Assembly (NCBI RefSeq): GCF_004745635.1
Contig: NZ_SRLB01000006.1
Coordinates: 62,001 to 126,000 of the forward strand
Reading direction: 5' to 3'
Origin: Methylobacterium nonmethylotrophicum
Lineage (GTDB): Bacteria > Pseudomonadota > Alphaproteobacteria > Rhizobiales > Beijerinckiaceae
Length of the DNA: 64,000 nucleotides
Shown here: positions 30,126-39,346 of the stretch, piece by piece
How the letters are laid out: every line of letters starts with the position of its first letter
Position numbering within the stretch: position 1 is the first letter of the stretch
Translations under genes and position numbers: made by a program
Notes under the pieces: generated by a model
Databases searched by the model: none
The model's input: only the letters and a program-made list of their open reading frames with translations
What the model was told of the DNA's origin: nothing

Positions 30126-30803
30126 TCATCCGGCGATCGTCTTCAGCGCCGCGAGCAGTTCCTTTGCCATTGGACCCGCCGATGCTGGATTTTGACCGGT
30201 TATGAGGCGGCCGTCGACAACAACTTTCGGCATCCAATTATCTGCTGAGGAGTATTCGGCGCCTTCTGCTCGAAGTGCGTCTTCTAGTTCGTAAGGAACG
30301 TCGTCGCGGGCATAATCGTATTCTTCCTTCTTCGAAAAGGAAGTGAGCTTCTTGCCGCGCACGAATGGGACGCCGTCACCAAGGTCCACGCCGAGGAGCG
30401 AGCAGGGGCCGTGGCAAACGGCGGTCACGATCTTGCCCGTGGTCCAAGAGCGAACGACAGCCTTCTGCACATCCGTATTGCGCGCGATGTCGACCATCGG
30501 TCCGAGACCGCCCGGGACCAGAATTGCGTCATAGTCAGCGGCATCGATTTCGGACAGCTTGCGGCTCCGATTGAGTCTCCGAAATGCCTTGCTTTCCAGA
30601 AATTTTTTCTGTGCATTATCGTTTTCGTCATAAGCATCGTAAGGTGTCCAGCCGCCTGAGATGGATGCGAACTCGATCGCTATCCCCGCTTCGTCAAGCA
30701 CCTCAAATGGATGAGCGACCTCGGCAAAAAAGAAGCCGGTCTTGCGATTGTTCGGTCCAATGACCGCTGCGTTGGTGACAATAAAGAGAACATGCTGGGT
30801 CAC
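30126..30803 (-). CDS. DJ-1/PfpI family protein (type 1 glutamine amidotransferase-like)
   Basis: The 225-residue protein shows the DJ-1/PfpI nucleophile elbow with Cys in VTAVCHGPCSLL (about 140) and an upstream Glu in FFFAEVAHPFEVL (about residue 28). SISGGWTPYDAYDENDN and SSADNWMPKVVVDGRLITGQNPAS are typical of the Hsp31/YajL-like subgroup reported as glyoxalases or deglycases. The gene is visibly poorer in GC (near half) than its neighbours and uses A/T-ending codons freely, so recent acquisition is likely. It stands alone. Catalytic function is inferred from the family. Confidence 0.85.
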   Translation of the reverse strand: MTQHVLFIVTNAAVIGPNNRKTGFFFAEVAHPFEVLDEAGIAIEFASISGGWTPYDAYDENDNAQKKFLESKAFRRLNRSRKLSEIDAADYDAILVPGGLGPMVDIARNTDVQKAVVRSWTTGKIVTAVCHGPCSLLGVDLGDGVPFVRGKKLTSFSKKEEYDYARDDVPYELEDALRAEGAEYSSADNWMPKVVVDGRLITGQNPASAGPMAKELLAALKTIAG

Positions 30804-31155
30804 GATGTTGCTCCCTGTCGAGAGATCCGCGCAGCTTGTGAATACGCAACTGGTTCAGCATCCTGTCTGATGTATAGGCCGGATGCAAACGCTGCTGATC
30901 GTTCGGCGTGAGGCGGCCGGTGGGGCAACGGCTCGTTCACACCCGCCACAGCCCCTCGCATGGTCAAGCTGGTTGGGTTTTGACCTAAGCATCACTCGCC
31001 GAAGTGGTCACCGGTTCAGCGGCAAAAATGATGCAGGCCAGGAGCGAAGCAGAGTTGCCCCGTGCAGCTCCGCTGAGTGTCTCTCACACAACTCCCGATC
31101 GCCGGCCTTGCTCAGTGTGGCGGCCTCGGCGAAGCGTGGGTTGTGTGAGGTGCAG
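30804..31155. other. Intergenic region of atypical composition with an inverted repeat
   Basis: This 352-base stretch shares the lower GC of the DJ-1 gene over most of its length and has no supported gene. Close to its right end, CTCACACAAC (31083-31092) and GTTGTGTGAG (31140-31149) form a 10-bp perfect inverted repeat around 47 bases. It may mark the edge of the acquired segment. Confidence 0.5.
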
Positions 31156-32790
31156 TTAGCCGCGCGTCTCCACGATCGCCCCCTCGTGCGGGCCGAGCGC
31201 GACGCTGTCCTCGACCGTCTCCCCCTCCCGCCCGGGACCGCTGGCGAGGACGATCCGCCCCCGGCCGGGAAGGGCGGGCCGCAGGCGCGAGGCGGTGAGG
31301 TTGAGCGCGACGACGAGCCCGTCCGCCCGGTGCCAGCGGGCGAAGACCAGGGTCCCGCCCCCGCTCGACAGCCGGCGGTAGCGCCCGGTCTGCAGGGCCA
31401 TTCGGCTCCGCCGCAGGGCGATGAGCCGGCGGTAGAGCGTGAGGAGCGAGCCTGGATCGCCGCGCTGCGCGGCGATCGTGCAATGGTCCGGCACCCCGTC
31501 GGCCGGCAGCCAGGGCTCGCCGGTGGTGAAGCCCCCCTCCGCCTCCCAGCGCAGGGGCACCCGGAACGGGTCGCGGCTCAGTCCGTAGCCCGGCACGCAG
31601 CGCTCGAACGGGTCGCGCCCGGCCTCGGGCGGCACCGGCACGCTCGGCATCCCGACCTCGTCGCCGGCATAGAGAATCGGCGTGCCCGGCAGCGTCATCA
31701 GCAGCATCGCGGCGATCCGGGCCTGGTCGGTCCCGATCCGGCCGGCGATGCGGGGCTTGTCGTGGCTGCCCAGCACCCAGTTCGGCCAGGCGCCCTCCGG
31801 CAGCGCGTCGAGGAAGTCCTGCACCAGGCGCCCGATCGCGTCGGGCTTCCAGGGCGCGTCGACGAGGCGGTAGTTGAGCGGCAGATGCAGGCGCGGCACG
31901 TCGGCGCCGTAGAAGTCCGGCAGCGTGTCGGGCGCGGTGTCGACCTCGCCGAGGAGCACGCGGTCCGGAAACTCCTCCACCACCTGCCGCAACTCGGCAA
32001 GGTAGTCGAGGCCGACCGGCTGGCTGTCGGTGCGGGTGCGCCGGAAGCGCTCGGGCGGCGGCGTGTCGCCGTCGACATCCGGGTTCGGAGGCTCGTCGCG
32101 CAGGACCGCATCCTCCGCCAGCACCGCCGCCGCGTCGACCCGGAAGCCGTCGACCCCGCGCCGCAGCCAGAACCGCATCACGTCGTGGATCGCCGCCCGC
32201 ACGGCGGGATTGCGCCAGTTGAGGTCGGGCTGCTCGGGCAGGAAGGCGTGGTAATAGGCTTGGCCCGTCGCCGGGTCGGTGGTCCAGGCCGGGCCGCCGA
32301 ACCGGCTGAGCCAGTTGTTCGGCGGCAGGCCGCCCGGGCCCGGATCGGCCCAGACGTACCAGTCCCGCTTCGGGCTGTCCCGCGCGGCGCGGGCCTCCCG
32401 GAACCAGGGATGCCGGTCCGAGGTGTGGTTGGGCACGAGGTCGAGGATCAGCCGGATGCCGCGGGCCTGCAGGGCGGCGCGCAGCCGGTCGAAGGTGTCG
32501 AGGTCGCCGAAAGGCCGGCCGACGGCGCAGTAATCCGCGATGTCGTAGCCCGCATCAAGGAGCGGCGAGGGATAGATCGGCGTCAGCCATACGGCGCCGA
32601 CCCCGAGATCCGCCAGGTGGTCGACCCGGCTCAGGATGCCGGCGAGGTCCCCGAACCCGTCGCCGTCGGAATCCTGGAAGGAAGGGGTGAAGATCTGGTA
32701 GATCACCGCGCGCTGCCACCAGGGCTGGCCGGTGGCGGACGCGCCGGCGGAGCGGGCGTCGTCGGAGGCGGGATCGGTCAGGTCGCTCAT
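31156..32790 (-). CDS. GH13 alpha-glucosidase / oligo-1,6-glucosidase
   Basis: The 544-residue glycoside hydrolase starts WWQRAVIYQIFTPSFQDSD, characteristic of the alpha-glucosidase branch of GH13. It then has DLVPNHTSDRHPWF, the nucleophile Asp in GVDGFRVDAAAV, the acid/base Glu in LLGEVDTAPDTL, and GSHDKPRIAGR for the third catalytic Asp. It would release glucose from malto- or isomalto-oligosaccharides. The frame stays open upstream to 33072, but the ATG at 32790 places homology correctly. No signal peptide is seen, so it is probably cytoplasmic. No transporter is adjacent. Confidence 0.88.
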   Translation of the reverse strand: MSDLTDPASDDARSAGASATGQPWWQRAVIYQIFTPSFQDSDGDGFGDLAGILSRVDHLADLGVGAVWLTPIYPSPLLDAGYDIADYCAVGRPFGDLDTFDRLRAALQARGIRLILDLVPNHTSDRHPWFREARAARDSPKRDWYVWADPGPGGLPPNNWLSRFGGPAWTTDPATGQAYYHAFLPEQPDLNWRNPAVRAAIHDVMRFWLRRGVDGFRVDAAAVLAEDAVLRDEPPNPDVDGDTPPPERFRRTRTDSQPVGLDYLAELRQVVEEFPDRVLLGEVDTAPDTLPDFYGADVPRLHLPLNYRLVDAPWKPDAIGRLVQDFLDALPEGAWPNWVLGSHDKPRIAGRIGTDQARIAAMLLMTLPGTPILYAGDEVGMPSVPVPPEAGRDPFERCVPGYGLSRDPFRVPLRWEAEGGFTTGEPWLPADGVPDHCTIAAQRGDPGSLLTLYRRLIALRRSRMALQTGRYRRLSSGGGTLVFARWHRADGLVVALNLTASRLRPALPGRGRIVLASGPGREGETVEDSVALGPHEGAIVETRG

Positions 32791-33037
32791 CGGCTCAGGT
32801 CTGCGATCGCTCTCGCGCGTGGCCGCGCGGCTGGCCGAGGAGAACGACCGACCGCAGGCCCGGTTCGCATCGCCCTGTCCTTCGCGGTCTTCGATCACAT
32901 CCTGCATGAAACCTTCCGGTCTGCTCGACGTCGCGCCGGGATGATCGCGTGCCTTGCGGTGCCGCAGCCGGTGCGGATGTTCGTCCCGCGCGGGTCTTGC
33001 TAAGCAGAGCCCGACTGATTCGCCCTGAAAGAGACCC

Positions 33038-33472
33038 ATGAGCTTCGTCCAGGCGGCCTTCGGCCGGTTCAAGCAGACGGTGACGGCCTATGCGGGCGAC
33101 GCGCTGCTGATGCGGGCCGCGGTCTCGGCCTGCGCCAACGTGATCGTGGCCGACGGCGAGGTCGCGGGCGCCGAGTTCGAAGCCGCTCTCAAGGGCCTGC
33201 TGGCCGATCCCGTCCTGGAGAAGGGCTACGACAGCCTGATGCTGGAGGAGGAGCTCTACGACGCGATCGGCCGCGCCCGGACCCGCGCCGGGCGGATGCA
33301 GAACCGGCACTTCATCGAGGCGATCGCCGAGCGCCCGGCGGAGCAGCGCCAGAGCGTCTTCCTGATCGCCGCCGACGTCGCCGATTTCGAGGGCATCAGC
33401 CGGTCCGAGCACCGGGCGCTGACCGAGGTGGCAACGGCGCTCCGGCTCGATCCGGACGCGCTGCTGTCCTGA
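33038..33472 (+). CDS. TerB-like protein
   Basis: The 144-residue all-helical protein starts MSFVQAAFGRFKQTVTAY and contains ACANVIVADGEVAGAEF and AADVADFEGISRSEHRAL, the paired acidic segments of the TerB fold, which bind divalent metal in tellurite-resistance TerB. AGAGACCC precedes the ATG. It is isolated from any ter operon; the TerC-type gene lies 29 kb away. The role is unknown, perhaps metal or stress sensing. Confidence 0.8.
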   Translation: MSFVQAAFGRFKQTVTAYAGDALLMRAAVSACANVIVADGEVAGAEFEAALKGLLADPVLEKGYDSLMLEEELYDAIGRARTRAGRMQNRHFIEAIAERPAEQRQSVFLIAADVADFEGISRSEHRALTEVATALRLDPDALLS

Positions 33473-33610
33473 CCGCCGCCTGCGCGGGGTCGGGAGCCGG
33501 CCGGGTGCCCCTGCTATACCTGCGCGTCACCCCGGGCTCGGCTGACGCGGGCCCGCGACGGAACGGGGGCTGTCCGACGCCCCCGACATCGCCCGCCTTC
33601 TGACCGGCCC

Positions 33611-36600
33611 TCACCCCTCCATCGCGATCAGCGCTGCATCGCCCCCCGCCGCCGCGGTGTTGACCGTCACGGTCTGCTCGGTGGCGAAGCGGGCGAGGTA
33701 GTGCGGCCCGCCGGCCTTCGGGCCGGTGCCGGAGAGGCCGTGGCCGCCGAAGGGCTGCACCCCGACCACCGCGCCGATCATGTTGCGGTTGACGTAGACG
33801 TTGCCGGTGGAGAGCCGCGCCACCACCCGCTCCACCGTGGCGTCGATGCGGGAATGGATCCCGAGCGTCAGGCCGTAGCCGGTGGCCTCGATCGCGTCGA
33901 GCACCCGGTCGAGGTCCCCGGCGTGATAGCGGGCGACGTGCAGGATCGGGCCGAACACTTCGTCCGTCAGGGCCTCGGGGCCGGGGATCTCGTAGATCTG
34001 GGGCGCCACGAAGTGCCCCTCGCCCGGGACCTCGCCGACGTAATGGGTTCGGGCAGCGCGGCGCATCGCGGCGCCGTGGCGGTCGAGGCGGGCGCGGGCC
34101 TCGGCGTCGATCACCGGGCCGACATGGGTGGCGGGGTCGGCGGGGTCGCCGAGGCGCAGTTCCCTCGCGGCGCCCGCCACCATGGCGATCACCTTGTCGG
34201 CGACGTCCTCCTGCACCAGGAGCAGGCGCAGGGCCGAGCAGCGCTGGCCGGCGGAGCGGAAGGCGGAGGTCACCACGTCGTCGGCGACCTGCTCAGGGAG
34301 AGCGGTGGCGTCGACCAGCATCGCGTTGATGCCGCCGGTCTCGGCGATCAGCGGCACGATCGGGCCGTCCTTGGCGGCGAGCGCCCGGTTGATGTGGCGC
34401 GCCACCTCGGTCGAGCCGGTGAAGACCACGCCGGCGACGTCCCGGTGCGCCACGAGCGCCGCCCCGACCGTGCCGTCGCCGGGCAGGAGGTGGAGGGCGG
34501 AGGGCGCCACGCCGGCCCGGTGCAGCAGGCGCACGGCCTCGGCCGCCACGAGCGGCGTCTGCTCGGCGGGCTTGGCCACCACCGCGTTGCCGGCCATCAG
34601 CGCCGCCGCGACCTGCCCGACGAAGATCGCGAGCGGGAAGTTCCAGGGCGAGATCGCCACGAACACGCCGCGGCTGCGCAGGGACAGGCGGTTGCTCTCG
34701 CCGGTCGGGCCCGGCAGGGCCTGCGGCGTCCCGAAGAGCTTGCGCCCCTGCGCCGCGTAGTAGCGGCAGAAATCCACCGCCTCGCGCAGCTCCGCCACCG
34801 CGTCGTCGAGGGTCTTGCCGGCCTCGGCCTGGAGCAGGTGGATCAGCCGGCCGCGCGAGGCCTCCATCGCGTCGGCGGCGCGCTCCAGCGCCGCGGCGCG
34901 TTGCTCAGGCAGAACCCTGCCCCAGGCGAGCGCGCCCTTGCGGGCGGCCCGCATCGCCGCCGCGGCGGTCTCGGGCGACGCCTCGGTCACGGTGCCGACG
35001 ACCGTGCGGGCATCGCTCGGGCTCACCACGGCGCGCGGCGTGCCGCCCTGCACCGCGCCGTCGACGAGCGGGGCGGCCTCTCCGGGCCCTCCCGCCGCGG
35101 CGACCGCCCCGGTCAAGCGCTCGAGCGCCGCCCGGTCGCCGAACTCGACCCCGGCGGAGTTGATCCGCTCCGGCGCGAACAGGTCGGCCGGGCGGCGCAA
35201 CTTGGCGTGCCGGGCGCGGTCCGGGTTGCCGACGCTCTCGGCCGGGCGGCGCAGCAGGCTCTCGACCGGCACCGCCGGGTCGGCGGCCTGCGAGACGAAG
35301 GAGGAGTTGGCGCCGTTCTCGAGGAGCCGACGCACCAGGTAGGCCAGGAGGTCGCGATGGCCGCCGACCGGCGCGTAGGTGCGGCAGGCCACCCCCGGCA
35401 CGCGGGCGAGCAGCCGGGCGTAGAGCGCCTCGCCCATGCCGTGCAGGCGCTGGAACTCATACGTTCCCGCCTCGGGTCCGGCCCGCTCGACGATCGCCGC
35501 GACGGTGAGCGCGTTGTGGGTGGCGAATTGCGGGAAGAGCCGCGGCCGGTGGGCGAGCATCCGCTCGGCGGCCGCCACGTAGCTGAGATCCGTCATGCTC
35601 TTGCGGGTGAAGACGGGGTAGTCCGGAAGGCCGCGCTCCTGCGCCCGCTTCACCTCCGTGTCCCAGTAGGCGCCCTTGACGAGGCGCACCATCAGGCGCC
35701 GGTCGAGGCGGGCGGCGAGGTCCGCGACGTGGTCGATGACGGCGAGGCAGCGCTTCTGGTAGGCCTGGACCGCGAGCCCGAACCCGTCCCAGCCGGCAAG
35801 CGACGGATCGCCCATGACGGCGGCGATGACGTCGAGGGAGAGCTCCAGCCGGTCCGCCTCCTCGGCATCGACCGTGAAGTTGAGGTCGTAGCTCTTGGCG
35901 GCCCGCGCCAGGTCGAGGAGGACCGGCACCAGCTCGGCCATCACCCGGTCGCGACTGAGCGCCTCGTAGCGCGGGTGCAGGGCCGAGAGCTTGACCGAGA
36001 TGCCGGGACGGTCGGGCAGCGGCTTGTTGCCGGCCGCCCGGCCGATCGCCTCGATGGCGGCGGCGTAGGAGGCGGCGTAGGCGCGGGCATCCTCCGCCGT
36101 GCGGGCGCCCTCGCCGAGCATGTCGAAGGAGTAGCGGTAGAGGCGCCCTTGCCCGCTCGCCGAGCGCTTGAGCGCCGCCTCGATCGTCTCGCCGAGCACG
36201 AAGTGCCCGCCCATCACCCGCATCGCCTGGCGGGCGGCCTGGCGCACCGCGGGCAGGCCGAGGCGCTTGGCGAGGCCGGCCAGGATCCCCTCCGGCGTGT
36301 CGCCGGGCTGGATGATCCGGGCCGAGAGGCCGAGCGCCCAGGCCGAGGAGCGCACCAGCAGGGCGTCCGAGCGGGTGGCGTGCTGCTCGAAGCCGCCGAA
36401 GCGCAGCTTGTCCTCGATCAGCCGGTCAGCGGTGGCGGCGTCGGGCACGCGCAAGAGCGCCTCGGCCAGCACCATCAGGGCCAGCCCCTCCTTGGTCGAG
36501 AGCGAGTATTCGCGCAGCATCGCCTCGACGCCGCCGAGGGACCCGCTCTCCTGCCGGATGGCGCCGACGAGGTCGCGGGCGAGCGCGTCGACCCGCGCCT

Positions 36601-36727
36601 CGCGCTCGCGGGGCAGGGTGCTGCGCTCCAGGAAGAGGCGGGCGAGAGTGGCGTCGTCGGCCGCGTAGGGAGCGTGGAAGACCGGGAGGGGAGCGGGCAT
36701 CGGGGCAGTCCGGGCGAGGCGCTTCAA
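33611..36727 (-). CDS. putA: Bifunctional proline dehydrogenase / L-glutamate gamma-semialdehyde dehydrogenase
   Basis: PutA converts proline to glutamate in two steps. The 1038-residue protein has the FAD-containing proline dehydrogenase barrel (about 130-450), with SVKLSALHPRYEA, NFTVDAEEADRLELSLDVI and MVRLVKGAYWDTEVKRAQ. The P5C dehydrogenase domain (about 520-1000) has the catalytic Cys in FRSAGQRCSALRL and catalytic Glu in LIAETGGIN. Its length and lack of an N-terminal ribbon-helix-helix domain make it a minimal type A PutA that does not repress its own gene; an Lrp-type regulator is divergent next to it. An internal ATG ten codons in is also possible. Confidence 0.95.
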   Translation of the reverse strand: MKRLARTAPMPAPLPVFHAPYAADDATLARLFLERSTLPREREARVDALARDLVGAIRQESGSLGGVEAMLREYSLSTKEGLALMVLAEALLRVPDAATADRLIEDKLRFGGFEQHATRSDALLVRSSAWALGLSARIIQPGDTPEGILAGLAKRLGLPAVRQAARQAMRVMGGHFVLGETIEAALKRSASGQGRLYRYSFDMLGEGARTAEDARAYAASYAAAIEAIGRAAGNKPLPDRPGISVKLSALHPRYEALSRDRVMAELVPVLLDLARAAKSYDLNFTVDAEEADRLELSLDVIAAVMGDPSLAGWDGFGLAVQAYQKRCLAVIDHVADLAARLDRRLMVRLVKGAYWDTEVKRAQERGLPDYPVFTRKSMTDLSYVAAAERMLAHRPRLFPQFATHNALTVAAIVERAGPEAGTYEFQRLHGMGEALYARLLARVPGVACRTYAPVGGHRDLLAYLVRRLLENGANSSFVSQAADPAVPVESLLRRPAESVGNPDRARHAKLRRPADLFAPERINSAGVEFGDRAALERLTGAVAAAGGPGEAAPLVDGAVQGGTPRAVVSPSDARTVVGTVTEASPETAAAAMRAARKGALAWGRVLPEQRAAALERAADAMEASRGRLIHLLQAEAGKTLDDAVAELREAVDFCRYYAAQGRKLFGTPQALPGPTGESNRLSLRSRGVFVAISPWNFPLAIFVGQVAAALMAGNAVVAKPAEQTPLVAAEAVRLLHRAGVAPSALHLLPGDGTVGAALVAHRDVAGVVFTGSTEVARHINRALAAKDGPIVPLIAETGGINAMLVDATALPEQVADDVVTSAFRSAGQRCSALRLLLVQEDVADKVIAMVAGAARELRLGDPADPATHVGPVIDAEARARLDRHGAAMRRAARTHYVGEVPGEGHFVAPQIYEIPGPEALTDEVFGPILHVARYHAGDLDRVLDAIEATGYGLTLGIHSRIDATVERVVARLSTGNVYVNRNMIGAVVGVQPFGGHGLSGTGPKAGGPHYLARFATEQTVTVNTAAAGGDAALIAMEG

Positions 36728-36750
36728 GACGATGCTCAGCGTAAACCGGC

Positions 36751-36806
36751 TTTCGCCGCGCTTCGATGGCGCTTATCGCGGGATCGCCGCAGGATCAGCG
36801 GCGAAA
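36751..36806. promoter_or_regulatory. Inverted repeat in the putA-putR divergent region
   Basis: TTTCGCCGC (36751-36759) and GCGGCGAAA (36798-36806) form a 9-bp perfect inverted repeat around 38 bases between the divergent putA and Lrp-type genes. It may be an operator for the regulator or a 5' leader hairpin. The evidence is symmetry and position only. Confidence 0.35.
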
Positions 36807-36825
36807 CGGGCAGGTGGTAGAGAAC

Positions 36826-37290
36826 ATGACGGACGGGCTCGACCGGGTCGACCGGCAGATCCTCAGGATCCTCCAGCGCGAGGGGCGCATCCCGAACGTG
36901 GAGCTGGCCGAGCGGGTCGGGCTGTCGCCGACCGCCACCGGCGAGCGCTTGCGCCGGCTGCAGAAGGACGGGGTGATCACGGGTTTCGGGGCGCGGCTCG
37001 ACCCGCATCGCCTGGGCCTGAGCCTCCTCGTCTTCGTCGAGGTCTCGCTGGACAAGACCACGCCCGACGCCTTCGCGCGCTTCGCGGCGGCCGTGCGGCG
37101 CGCGCCCGAGGTGCTCGAGTGCCACATGGTCGGGGGCGGGTTCGACTACCTGGTCAAGGCCCGCGTCGCCGACATGCCGGCCTATCGCCGCTTCCTCGGC
37201 GAGGGCCTCTTAGGTCTGCCGGGGGTCAACAACACCCGCACCTACGCGGTGATGGAGGAGGTGAAGAGCGACGGGCTGCTGCCGCTCTGA
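36826..37290 (+). CDS. putR: Lrp family regulator, probable proline-utilisation activator PutR
   Basis: The 154-residue Lrp/AsnC protein has a helix-turn-helix (DRVDRQILRILQREGRIPN, VELAERVGLSPTATGERLRR) and a C-terminal RAM domain (GLSLLVFVEVSLDKTTP to NNTRTYAVMEEVK). In alphaproteobacteria an Lrp-type regulator divergent from putA activates it in response to proline. The gene is in exactly that place, about 98 bp from the putA start. The ATG at 36826 fits where homology starts; the frame is open further upstream. Confidence 0.87.
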   Translation: MTDGLDRVDRQILRILQREGRIPNVELAERVGLSPTATGERLRRLQKDGVITGFGARLDPHRLGLSLLVFVEVSLDKTTPDAFARFAAAVRRAPEVLECHMVGGGFDYLVKARVADMPAYRRFLGEGLLGLPGVNNTRTYAVMEEVKSDGLLPL

Positions 37291-37436
37291 CGCCCGCGCC
37301 ATGCCCCGGGCGCAGGAGATGACTGCGACATAACGGAGCTTTGCGGCGCCTGCGGAGTTGGCAGACGGAGCAACTTGCCGCAGTCTCTCGGGGACAGGCC
37401 GCCGCAGAGCGGCCCGACGAGAACGGAGGTACGCCG

Positions 37437-37727
37437 ATGGTCAATCCGAACCGCCTCGTGAAGTCCGCCTGGATCGCCGCGGAGGTCTCCCGCGACAAGG
37501 CCGAGAAGGTCCTGGTGGTCGAGGCCTATATCGCGGTGAGCCCGCTGGAGGGCGGCTTCGACGCCGACCGTTACGGCCGCCTGGTCGAGGACGTGCGCCG
37601 GATCCTGGCCGACAATCCCGACATCGACCGCGCCTCGATCCTCAGCGTCCACCGCGAGTCGCGTTGCGCCGCGCTCTTTCGCCGGGGTGCCTGCGAGGAG
37701 GAGCGCCGGCCCGAGCTGGTGGCCTGA
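37437..37727 (+). CDS. Hypothetical protein
   Basis: The 96-residue protein (MVNPNRLVKSAWIAAEVSRD...) has no signal peptide or membrane helix. A plausible helix/strand pattern and two cysteines near the C-terminus (SRCAALFRRGACEE) are present. ACGGAGGT precedes the start, a good ribosome-binding site. I do not recognise the family. A family B repeat begins 24 bases after its stop. Confidence 0.65.
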   Translation: MVNPNRLVKSAWIAAEVSRDKAEKVLVVEAYIAVSPLEGGFDADRYGRLVEDVRRILADNPDIDRASILSVHRESRCAALFRRGACEEERRPELVA

Positions 37728-38076
37728 GGCGCGGCATCCCCCTCTCCCACCCACGACCTCATCCTGAGGTGCTGCCGCTTGCGGCAGCCTCGAAGGAGGG
37801 CTCCAGACGTCTCCGTGATCCCTGGAGCCATCCTTCGAGGCCGTCGATCAAAGATCGAGATGATCTCCGATCGCGTGCGATCTCCGATCGCCAGCACCTC
37901 AGGATGAGGTCGTGGATGGGATGATCAGGGTTTGATGGGGTGCTCAGCTCGGTCGAACTGGTCTCGGGCGTCCGCGGTCACGGGTCGCGCTGCGCGGCCC
38001 CGGAATGACCAGGAGGGTCCTCATTCGCCGAGTGAACCCGACGAGGCGGGGCCTTATGACCCCGCCCCGGCCGATC
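37728..38076. other. Intergenic region with repeat element B1
   Basis: This 349-base gap holds element B1 (37751-37915). The rest has no gene I can support, only a 7-bp GC stem (38045-38066) just beyond the cysK stop codon that may weakly terminate cysK. Confidence 0.55.
37751..37915. repeat. Family B structured palindromic element, copy 1
   Basis: The ends are inverted repeats (CCACGACCTCATCCTGAGGT and its complement). Inside are a perfect hairpin GCTGCCGC-tt-GCGGCAGC, an internal stem CCTCGAAGGA / TCCTTCGAGG, and GATCaaaGATC. The core (37755-37910) is exactly 156 bp, like the copy at 41211-41366, and in the same orientation. The two copies are highly similar and differ in the first hairpin by a paired change. 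There is no coding capacity. Confidence 0.87.
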
Positions 38077-39057
<981 letters not shown>

Positions 39058-39130
39058 GGTGTGTCTCCCTCAAGGGCTCGTCGTCCGCCGCACGGGTAGC
39101 GGAAATCCCGCGCTGCGTCGAGGTATGCTG

Positions 39131-39157
39131 TTTTATACAGATTTCGACTGTAAAATA
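39131..39157. promoter_or_regulatory. Imperfect palindrome between divergent cysK and ndh
   Basis: TTTTATACAG - atttcga - CTGTAAAATA is an inverted repeat with 8 of 10 positions paired, in an AT-rich patch about 75 bp upstream of cysK. It looks like a regulator-binding site overlapping a promoter, but no particular regulator can be named. Confidence 0.45.
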
Positions 39158-39346
39158 TGCTCTGTACCAGTATGGGGCGGACACCGGAACACCGCCCTTC
39201 CTGCCGGGTTGAACGGCAGCGCATCGCGCGCGGCGCGGCGCGCCACGGACCTCGCCAGGACGGTAACCTTGGGTCACAATGTCGCTCCGGCAAGCCCCGA
39301 CACGGCAAGCCCCGAACAGGCGACACCGCCCGCCCGAGAGAGTCGC

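Noticed and set aside
33701..36820. Long open frame on the plus strand opposite putA
   Set aside because: No recognisable motif; putA on the other strand is complete with both catalytic domains.
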